Assembly: GCA_039208045.1 (NCBI GenBank)
Contig: JBCCRH010000154.1
Span: forward strand, 1 to 12,098
Reading direction: 5' to 3'
Source of the DNA: JBCCRH01 sp039208045
GTDB taxonomy: Bacteria; Bacteroidota; Bacteroidia; Chitinophagales; Saprospiraceae
DNA: 12,098 bases
The notes beneath the pieces were generated by a model. It worked only from the letters and a program-made list of their open reading frames with translations, was not told where the DNA came from and did no database searches. The number at the start of each line of letters is the position of its first letter. The first letter of the stretch is position 1. The position numbers and the translations under genes were made by a program. Below, piece by piece: positions 5,270-12,098 of the stretch.

Positions 5270-6796
5270 TTAATAATTAGGGTTCATCTGTCGCTGTCCG
5301 TTTGTTTCTACATGAAAAGGAAAAAATAAAATAAAACTACTGCCCTTGCCCAGCTCACTCTTCACATCAATTTGCCCCTTATGAGCAGTAATCATTGCTT
5401 TTACATAACTCAGGCCCAATCCAAAGCCTTTCACATCGTGCAAGTTGCCCGTATGTACGCGGTAAAACTTATCAAAAATATTCTTTCGGGCCTCTTTACT
5501 CATCCCGATACCTTTATCCTTAATTATAACTTCAACTCCATTAGGTACATTGCGTGTGTGGACTGATATTTCTGGTTGTTCGGGGGAATACTTGTTTGCA
5601 TTATCCAACAAATTATTAATCATATTGGAAATATGCGTCATGTCTCCCTCTACCATTGGGTTCGTCGCCGACTGCATAGTGGTAACAGTACCTTTCTTTT
5701 TATCTACCTGCAATTCTATATTTTCCACCGCGCGGTCTATTACTTCATGTAAATTGACTGAAGTAAGCTTGAGGGAAAAGTCGCGCTTATCAATCAACGC
5801 CATTTGTAGTACTTTCTCCACCTGGCTATTCATCCGCTTATTTTCTTGCTTAATGATATTGGCAAATCGCGATACTTTTTCTGGTTTCCCAGAAATCATC
5901 GGACTGGTGATGCTATCGGCCGCTAGCGAAATGGTAGCGATAGGCGTCTTAAACTCATGCGTCATGTTGTTGATGAAATCATTTTTCATCATTGACACCT
6001 TCTTCTGTTTTAGAATAACATCAATGGTGTAGCCAAAGCAAATTAATATGAGACCTGTAAATAGAATAGTACCTAAAATAGTAAGCCATAATGAACTCCA
6101 AACAATACTGGAGCGCTGAGGAAAGTAGATCATCAAAAGGCCAGGTACTGGCGATTCGCCAGGGAACAAGTGTGCCCGATATTTCGATTTGTAAATATTT
6201 TTGTTGGACATATTTGCGGGCCGATCCTCATTGACTACAAAGTGGTCGTTTACGATCACAAAATCTCGCTTTCTTCTGGAATAGACGCCGTACTCGAATT
6301 CCGTTGAAATACCATTATCAGCTAATTCAAGTTCTAGAAGTTCATTCAAACGATCGGGGCGAATCCGCTCATCTAGGGGGATATTGCTATTGCCAGAAAG
6401 GAGCTTACTAAACTCATTACCGCGGCTCGTTAATTCGTCGTAGAGTTGGTCAAAAAGGGACTGATCTCCATTTCCGCTTTGCTGCGATTTTCTAAGGTTC
6501 CCACTTTTGAGCGATTGTTGAATAATAGAAAGCTGGATTTTGCTGTCAAGACTAAGAAACTGACTTTCGCGGTAGTAAGCATTTGAATAACCATTGCTGT
6601 AGTAGTTTATCGCTTTTCGGCGTTCTTCTTCTTCTAAGCGCTCTGCTACTTTCTTTAAGGACTTGAAGACATCTTTATCAAACTTCTCTTCATTAACCCG
6701 CATAGATGTGCCAATAAGGTCAACCTGTAGCCACACCACACCGATGACAGCAGCACTCATCAAACCAATTATGATCCAGATTGCTTTTTTACTCAT
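5270..6796 (-). CDS. rprX: Membrane sensor histidine kinase, RprX-like
   Basis: A 508-residue kinase that would phosphorylate the adjacent RprY. Residues 5-26 form the first membrane helix, about 28-231 a periplasmic sensor region with no recognised ligand-binding fold, and 232-257 the second helix. There is no clear HAMP domain. The dimerisation/phosphoacceptor domain follows at once, with His280 in NNMTHEFKTPIATI. The ATPase domain shows the N box NLLDNANKY (Asn399), the G1 box DKGIGM (427-432), the F box FDKFYRV (441-447) and the G2 box GFGLGLSYV (457-465), so the catalytic core is complete. The N-terminal half of the sensor is strongly charged and helical (EERLEEEERRK-like), suggesting coiled coils. 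The gene has its own promoter and lies 253 bases downstream of sprA on the same strand. The signal sensed is unknown. Confidence 0.9.
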   Translation of the reverse strand: MSKKAIWIIIGLMSAAVIGVVWLQVDLIGTSMRVNEEKFDKDVFKSLKKVAERLEEEERRKAINYYSNGYSNAYYRESQFLSLDSKIQLSIIQQSLKSGNLRKSQQSGNGDQSLFDQLYDELTSRGNEFSKLLSGNSNIPLDERIRPDRLNELLELELADNGISTEFEYGVYSRRKRDFVIVNDHFVVNEDRPANMSNKNIYKSKYRAHLFPGESPVPGLLMIYFPQRSSIVWSSLWLTILGTILFTGLILICFGYTIDVILKQKKVSMMKNDFINNMTHEFKTPIATISLAADSITSPMISGKPEKVSRFANIIKQENKRMNSQVEKVLQMALIDKRDFSLKLTSVNLHEVIDRAVENIELQVDKKKGTVTTMQSATNPMVEGDMTHISNMINNLLDNANKYSPEQPEISVHTRNVPNGVEVIIKDKGIGMSKEARKNIFDKFYRVHTGNLHDVKGFGLGLSYVKAMITAHKGQIDVKSELGKGSSFILFFPFHVETNGQRQMNPNY

Positions 6797-6848
6797 TCAG
6801 GGAACGAATTAATTGAGGACTCAATGATAAATAACGCTTAGGCATTAA

Positions 6849-6877
6849 CAAAGTTAGCCATTAAGCAAATGCAGCAA
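6849..6877 (-). promoter_or_regulatory. Promoter of rprXY (TTG-N18-TAACTTTG)
   Basis: On the minus strand TTG (6875-6877) is followed after 18 bases by TAACTTTG (6849-6856), matching both parts of the Bacteroidota promoter (-33 TTG, -7 TAnnTTTG). The -7 box lies 52 bases before the rprX ATG, giving a leader of about 45 bases. It is the only promoter in the window for which both elements can be seen. Confidence 0.6.
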
Positions 6878-6991
6878 CTTACTTTAACGGATATTTAACG
6901 TTCGTTTACTTAAGGGTTGTGAGCTGTATTCGTCTTATAGCCAGTAAGTTACCGATTGTTAATTCCGATATGTTAGGCCTGAATTCTATTG

Positions 6992-7029
6992 TTTAGGCCC
7001 TGTCACACCCTGGTATGGCAGGGCCTAAA
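6992..7029 (-). terminator. Strong hairpin after sprA (11-bp perfect stem)
   Basis: TTTAGGCCCTG (6992-7002) and CAGGGCCTAAA (7019-7029) form a perfect 11-bp stem with a 16-base loop, 20 bases downstream of the sprA stop. No T-run follows on the minus strand, so termination would rely on the stem alone, or the hairpin protects the 3' end of the long message. A partial third copy of the arm (TTAGGCCTG) lies at 6973-6981. Confidence 0.5.
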
Positions 7030-7049
7030 TAACCACCTGATACTCCCTG

Positions 7050-10000
7050 TTAGTTGAGCTGGAATCGAACGACTACCCCACCGGAGGTATCTGTCCTTGG
7101 GAAACCAGCAGAAGTCTTTGGAACGTTCCTACGATAGTCAAAGAACAGTCGGAGCGAAAGTCGACGGTTCAGCTGATATTCCGCCGATGGCGAAATACTT
7201 AACTGGAAATTACCGCGTACGGGCTCTACGACCCCTTCATCTAAGCGATGGGCAAAAGTAACATCATCACGTAGCGAGAAATTGAAATTAATATCCAAAT
7301 CGCGCCCTTGTAATTGACTGCCTCGATTGCCTCTATTTCCACGATTCGACTGCGGCTGCTGTTCTTCCTCTGGTTTCTTTTTCTTCTTCCTTCCTCCCAG
7401 AAAACCAATGTTCACATCGCGTAGCAAATAGCCAAATCCAATCACATACTCTTGTGTTTGTGTCTCGCTCAACTGATTATTGATAAAACTCATGGCTAGG
7501 ATTCGCGACTTCTTGAAATCAAGATTAAAAGACATTCCATTTTTTAGCGTTGCATCGATAGCCAGCAAGGGGGCAAAAGACTCTTGGATGGCCACTTCTG
7601 GTATTTCCAGTCGCGCGTAGAAGTTATTCGTCTCTGGATTAATTTCACTAAAGAGCGGGTCTTGCGTAGAACGCAGGAAGTCCAGACCCGTATTAAACTG
7701 ATTCACCGTCAGGGTCGAGTTATAGCCGTGCGTTAACGTAAAGTTGTCGAAAATCTTGCCAAACCACGGTATACGCGATAAACCGTTGTAGCTCAATCGC
7801 CAGTTGAGCCTCGGTAGAAGATCGAATACATTGAGGTCTACCGAGTTGGCGTCCTGTCCAGTGTATGCAGCGATAAAAGCTGGTAATAGGACATCTTGCT
7901 GTGTACGGCCATAGCCTTGGGTATATCCTTGTACAGCTAGCGTATCGTTCTCGTGCCTACCAACGCCCAAGCGTTGGGATATGGTCACCCTGTTCTGCTC
8001 AAAAGTGCCGAATAGCCCAATAATTTGATCCTTACTATCCTGGAAAAGCGTATTCAAGGCCGAGTAAGAGATCGTCATGGAACCTATATCTTTCGGAATG
8101 GTATGGTCGAATTGACCCCCACCATCTTTATCTAGTACCTTAAAATACTGGGTATGGTTCTCCGTATACTGCCGCTTTGCCTCCAACTCTAAGCGGAAAT
8201 CGTTAAACGGCTCCAAGGTGACTTGGAGGTTATAATTCTGAGTGTAATCTTGTATGACCTCTTGATTGAGAAAGACACTTCTCGACATCCACCCATTGTT
8301 AGCAGCTTCTTCTAGCCAATCGGGATTATTGGGATCTTGGTTGTTATCCCTTCGAATATTGGGTTGTAGCCCCGCTACAAAGCCCCAGCCAGGCGCATTG
8401 AATCCTGAAGATAGCCCTAAGAGCTGTGTTTGTGGCGTAAAACCAGGAACAACCGTTCGGAATTGCTCGGAGTAGTTCAATCGCGCTTTTCGCAACATTA
8501 GGAGCGGGCGGATAAGCGCCTTCTCGATAGCACTTGGGCCTTGTCGTTTCTTCTTCTTATCATCCTCTTCCTTAGTTTCCTCTTTGTTCCTACTTCTCGT
8601 AGGCGTTCGCCTATTATTGCGCCTTCGCGATCGATTACTCTTATTAATGTCCTTGATGTATGGAATCTTGTCGTACAAACGCTCAAAGTTGATGTCGACA
8701 TTTGCTTGTCGGTTTTGAGTATTCTGTATCACATTTCCTAAACTATCCGTATTCAAGGCTGCTGCCGTCCAGCTGTAGCCCCCTTGGTATTGCAGCTTCA
8801 CTTGGAAGAGGTCACCAATAAATGGAATGTTTTTAAGCGGTACATTGTACGAGACATTCAGGTTGTGCTGGTAGTTTTTGGTTCGACCAAAATTTCGGAG
8901 ATTTTGCCAAATACTATCTCGCCGGAAAGACCGAGGGTCTTCGATAGTCGGGTCAAATTGGATATCTGCCCCAGGTTCATCCACTACGCCAGCATTAGTC
9001 GCATTGAAGTTAATCTTTAGCGTACGCGTCAAGTCCCATTGTAAGTTGTAGTCTCGATCCCACGTAAAGCGAGTATTATAGAAGGTATTAAAGCGCGGAT
9101 CTACACCAGCAAAACGATAGCGCGTTTCCGCAAATTTTCGGTCTAAGACGGTCGTGAATGTAAAAGCGTTCGGATAGGGATTGAAATGAAAATCAGTAAT
9201 GAATTTCAGATTCTTATCATTATCGATGAGCTTCTTGAACGGCTCGATATACTTCACCTGTCGGGAGAAATTATAGTCAAACCCACCGGTATACCGCCGT
9301 TCTCGATCTAGCTCAATGATGGGGTCGCGGCGCTCGGTTTCCGTAAAGGCATAATTGAAACTGAAGTTCTCAATATCCCACGGTTTCGGAGGACTTGGAT
9401 CGGTGCCCGTTCGTACCTTTCCGACATTCGTAAAATTGTAACTTCTGATCGTCTGCACCTCCTGCGCCTGTTCTCGAATAATATCTTTCTCCTCTTGCGT
9501 TTCGGCGTCGGCGATTTTATCGTCTAGCTGAACATCCAAATCATAAGGGTCGAACTCCGGCGTTTTCGTAGTATTGGATAGCTGCGCAAAGAAGGGGAGG
9601 CGAATGCCCCAGTCTTCAGGGAAAAACTTACCAAGTTCTAGCGTGGTGGCCACATCATAGCCATAGGTACTCTCTCGCGCCCGCTGCTGCACCTTCTGGT
9701 CGATGGCTCCAAACCCAATACTGCTGTAGTTACCGGCAAGGGTGAGGTTACCCAAATCAGCTAACTGCATATCCATTCGGGCAATGGCTGCAAAGCCACC
9801 CCGCTCATCCAAACCTGTAAGGCGCATTTCATTAGCCCAAGCCTCTACCGAATATTGTGCACCATTACTTTCAATGCCATTGCGAAGGCCTACCATAGCT
9901 ACTTTTACAAAGCCAAGGTTAGGGTTACCCCTAATTTTTAGTTTATGGGTAGAACCACCCACCTGCTTATCGATGACATATTCTGCATTAAGATTGATAC

Positions 10001-12098
10001 CGGTATTATTTCGCTCTCGCTTAAGAGCAACCAACGAATCTAGTAAAAAATCAAACTCATTTTCCTGCCGCCAGACCTCTCGTTTATAGTCCGGACTATT
10101 TGGACTACCCGATAGATTCTCTATCTTCGACATCACTAAGGGTATTTCATACTCATAGTAATTTTCCTCCAGATCACTACCCATTCGTACAAACATAGAG
10201 ACTGCCTTATCCGGTACATCTTCGTTGGGTGCCTCCGCATGCACAAACATCTTAAAGCGTTCGTACACCCGCATATCTAAATTAACAATCTTAAATACCG
10301 CTCGCGCATCACCGCTACAGAGGTTATCGGTTTTTAGAAAGAGTGACTGCTCATTCTGTTGGTTGTTAAACACCCCTACCGACTGTTCCCGCTGAATACC
10401 GAGTGGCAGAACATAGTTGAATGGCTGACGGCTTGCATTTTCCTCAATATTTACTGCATCAATGTCAAAGGTCGTAAGATTATCTTCACAAAGATTTACA
10501 ATATCTGGTGGAGCCAAATCACGCGTATACTGGCGCCATTGGTTACGCACCAGCTCCAAGCGTGCAAAACGAAGGATGGTAGGTTGTGTAAAGCCATTCA
10601 GATACATCCGAATAAAGCGGATCGAGCGGAAGTCTTGGATACCTCCTACTGCTACCTTATCGGGCCCTTCTAGGGGGACTCGGAAGCGATACCAAGTTCT
10701 GCGCCCATCGGTGCTTACTTGCGAGTCGGTAATAAATGGTGTCCTATCCTCATCCAACAGGCTGGGATTAGCTGGATCGTAATGCAAAGGTATCTTATAC
10801 TGAAAATACGATTCGGTCTCGTTTAGTGTATTATCGTTATTTAAGTCCTCCGCATCTGGCAAGTTGGTGCTGGTCTGGCGCGTATTGTTACCATCATTCG
10901 CCCGGGAGTTTCCTTGAGGGTTATTGAAGTCCCGATAGCGCTCTAGGATACCATCTTCTTGGGTGAAGCTGGGGTGTAGGTAATACCTGAAGTCATCATA
11001 AGAAGGGTCTTGCGCTAAGCGATCAGCTACCACCGGGTTTTGCGCGCGGATCGCATCTAGATAGCCTGAAAACTTTTCGCGCTCCGCAGCATTATCTAAT
11101 CCGTCCAGACCGACATCTTGAAGTGCCCGCGTTGCATTATCATTTTCAAAGGCTCTAGTAATCTGCTGTCCTGCTGGGATAACCCCCCACGCTGTTTCAT
11201 CCGTTCGGCGATTTTCATTGGCAGGGCCAGGCAAGCCATTTTCAAAGAATTTCCGCGAATCTCGCAGAATATCTTCTGATATATTTCCTAAGTTAATGTA
11301 CAAATCTCCTTCTCGACCATCTAGTACAGACTGATCTGATTCCTCCAAGTAGGGGCTCAGCATCCAGAATTCTAAGAAACCAATATTGGCAGACTGGAAA
11401 TCATTGGTATTCAATTCTCGCATAATACCTCCCCAGCGCGTTTCAGGGTCATTCAAAATCAAGGAGTCCCCCAAAAAGCTAACCCCTCTAGTAAAGCCAG
11501 GATAACCACCGGGAACATCAAAGTTGTAAGGCCCCCGCTCTTGTGGATAGTAAGCTAAATCGAGTGTCTGAATATTCGGTAGCTGATCTGGTGTAAGCTG
11601 TAGATTTGGGAATACCTCTTGTTGATCTACTCTACTGGTGTACACATTATCGCCATCATTTCCAGCTCGCGCTGCCGGATCAATGCGGTACCAGTTGAGG
11701 CGTGCTCTATTTGCCCCCGAGCGTATATCATTCACCAAGATAGACTCAGCAAATAGGGGGTTTCTATTCTCGGCATCATTCTGTGGCACACTGGCCAAGA
11801 ACCAGTTATTAGCTGGAATTCTCAAATCAAAACTACTAGCAGAACCCTCAAAGTCATCGATATAAACCACCCCGCCACGATCCTCATCGTTCTGGTTGAT
11901 CGCTCGCGAGTGCCCTGGCTGCAGATAAGCAGCTTCTGCGCTCACGGCTACATTCGAAGGTGCCTTGGTGCTAAATAAAGGGAGCGCATCCACCGCTCTG
12001 GTCAGCCAGGGAGCTTCTCTATTCAAGTTCATATCAATACCGTACATGCGGTTATTGATGGGGTCGTCCCCAATATTTACCTTTTGGGTAAAAGGCCG
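7050..12098 (-). CDS. sprA: Type IX secretion outer-membrane translocon protein SprA (Sov), 5' end outside window
   Basis: SprA is the very large outer-membrane barrel through which type IX cargo leaves the cell, and it is needed for gliding. The frame is open to the right edge: codons upstream of the Met at 12047 read RPFTQKVNIGDDPINNR, so that Met is internal. The window holds 1,682 codons before the stop; family members are roughly 2,400 residues, so about the first third is missing. Visible family features include the segment WLTRAVDALPLFSTKAPS, the PGHSRAIN and YIDDFEGS motifs, and many long amphipathic strands. Two highly charged low-complexity stretches are present: a basic, then acidic, then Lys-rich one near 8535-8650, and RKKKKKPEEEQQPQ with NRG repeats near 7318-7400. 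The C-terminus, SGGVVVRFQLN, is typical for the family. Base composition matches its neighbours. The next gene on this strand is rprX. Confidence 0.95.
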   Translation of the reverse strand, partial: RPFTQKVNIGDDPINNRMYGIDMNLNREAPWLTRAVDALPLFSTKAPSNVAVSAEAAYLQPGHSRAINQNDEDRGGVVYIDDFEGSASSFDLRIPANNWFLASVPQNDAENRNPLFAESILVNDIRSGANRARLNWYRIDPAARAGNDGDNVYTSRVDQQEVFPNLQLTPDQLPNIQTLDLAYYPQERGPYNFDVPGGYPGFTRGVSFLGDSLILNDPETRWGGIMRELNTNDFQSANIGFLEFWMLSPYLEESDQSVLDGREGDLYINLGNISEDILRDSRKFFENGLPGPANENRRTDETAWGVIPAGQQITRAFENDNATRALQDVGLDGLDNAAEREKFSGYLDAIRAQNPVVADRLAQDPSYDDFRYYLHPSFTQEDGILERYRDFNNPQGNSRANDGNNTRQTSTNLPDAEDLNNDNTLNETESYFQYKIPLHYDPANPSLLDEDRTPFITDSQVSTDGRRTWYRFRVPLEGPDKVAVGGIQDFRSIRFIRMYLNGFTQPTILRFARLELVRNQWRQYTRDLAPPDIVNLCEDNLTTFDIDAVNIEENASRQPFNYVLPLGIQREQSVGVFNNQQNEQSLFLKTDNLCSGDARAVFKIVNLDMRVYERFKMFVHAEAPNEDVPDKAVSMFVRMGSDLEENYYEYEIPLVMSKIENLSGSPNSPDYKREVWRQENEFDFLLDSLVALKRERNNTGINLNAEYVIDKQVGGSTHKLKIRGNPNLGFVKVAMVGLRNGIESNGAQYSVEAWANEMRLTGLDERGGFAAIARMDMQLADLGNLTLAGNYSSIGFGAIDQKVQQRARESTYGYDVATTLELGKFFPEDWGIRLPFFAQLSNTTKTPEFDPYDLDVQLDDKIADAETQEEKDIIREQAQEVQTIRSYNFTNVGKVRTGTDPSPPKPWDIENFSFNYAFTETERRDPIIELDRERRYTGGFDYNFSRQVKYIEPFKKLIDNDKNLKFITDFHFNPYPNAFTFTTVLDRKFAETRYRFAGVDPRFNTFYNTRFTWDRDYNLQWDLTRTLKINFNATNAGVVDEPGADIQFDPTIEDPRSFRRDSIWQNLRNFGRTKNYQHNLNVSYNVPLKNIPFIGDLFQVKLQYQGGYSWTAAALNTDSLGNVIQNTQNRQANVDINFERLYDKIPYIKDINKSNRSRRRNNRRTPTRSRNKEETKEEDDKKKKRQGPSAIEKALIRPLLMLRKARLNYSEQFRTVVPGFTPQTQLLGLSSGFNAPGWGFVAGLQPNIRRDNNQDPNNPDWLEEAANNGWMSRSVFLNQEVIQDYTQNYNLQVTLEPFNDFRLELEAKRQYTENHTQYFKVLDKDGGGQFDHTIPKDIGSMTISYSALNTLFQDSKDQIIGLFGTFEQNRVTISQRLGVGRHENDTLAVQGYTQGYGRTQQDVLLPAFIAAYTGQDANSVDLNVFDLLPRLNWRLSYNGLSRIPWFGKIFDNFTLTHGYNSTLTVNQFNTGLDFLRSTQDPLFSEINPETNNFYARLEIPEVAIQESFAPLLAIDATLKNGMSFNLDFKKSRILAMSFINNQLSETQTQEYVIGFGYLLRDVNIGFLGGRKKKKKPEEEQQPQSNRGNRGNRGSQLQGRDLDINFNFSLRDDVTFAHRLDEGVVEPVRGNFQLSISPSAEYQLNRRLSLRLFFDYRRNVPKTSAGFPRTDTSGGVVVRFQLN

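Noticed and set aside
5550..6032. A 160-codon plus-strand open frame inside the kinase gene
   Set aside because: It lies wholly antisense to the conserved kinase core of rprX. Its Ser/Cys/Ile-rich product has no recognisable motif, so it is a shadow of the coding strand.
4528..6796. Calling the two-component pair PorX/PorY
   Set aside because: The regulator has an OmpR-type winged helix and no PglZ domain, and it closely resembles RprY.
8498..8701. A 67-codon minus-strand Arg-rich frame within sprA in another frame
   Set aside because: It is an out-of-frame reading of the charged low-complexity stretch of sprA, and its Arg content simply reflects the repeat-like codons.
9742..10089. A 115-codon plus-strand open frame inside sprA, and other plus-strand frames there
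   Set aside because: They are antisense to well-conserved SprA sequence and have no family features.
7050..12047. Treating the Met at 12047 as the start of sprA
   Set aside because: The frame continues open to the window edge with conserved SprA residues (PFTQKVNIGDDPINN), so this Met is internal and the gene is truncated by the window.

Overview
The window looks like the chromosome of a Bacteroidota bacterium with a type IX secretion / gliding machinery, probably of the Saprospiria or a related deep branch (the class is an inference). Three things support this. It holds gldB and a very large sprA (sov) gene, both specific to that phylum. It holds an RprX/RprY-type two-component pair. Its gene starts lack clear Shine-Dalgarno sequences, and four of them are preceded by matches to the Bacteroidota -7 promoter element TAnnTTTG. 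I see no insertion sequence, prophage, CRISPR array, rRNA or tRNA.

Layout. Bases 2-142 (+) are the tail of an unidentified gene whose stop codon overlaps the stop of the convergent gldB (139-1167, -). A divergent promoter region leads into an outer-membrane beta-barrel gene (1288-2025, +) and nadC (2063-2911, +), which encodes the quinolinate phosphoribosyltransferase of NAD synthesis. The 399-base gap 2912-3310 holds a REP-like palindrome, a 52-residue two-helix membrane protein gene (2947-3105, -) and several hairpins. From 3311 to the right edge everything reads on the minus strand. In transcription order these are sprA (12098-7050, 5' end outside the window), the sensor kinase rprX (6796-5270), its response regulator rprY (5250-4528) and pyrD (4348-3311), a class 2 dihydroorotate dehydrogenase of pyrimidine synthesis.

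How the parts relate. SprA forms the outer-membrane translocon of the type IX system and GldB is a lipoprotein needed for gliding and for the same machinery. RprX and RprY form one operon with its own promoter and may sense the envelope. NadC and PyrD are housekeeping nucleotide enzymes.

The most interesting part is the leader between rprY and pyrD. It carries a promoter-like box, an upstream hairpin, a U-rich stretch, and an 11-bp intrinsic terminator that ends about 20 bases before pyrD. A 23-codon reading frame runs through that terminator and stops inside the first codons of pyrD, which itself starts with TTG. This arrangement resembles the UTP-sensing attenuator of enterobacterial pyrBI. 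No wholly new multi-gene system is visible; the leader and the small membrane protein are the items most worth testing.
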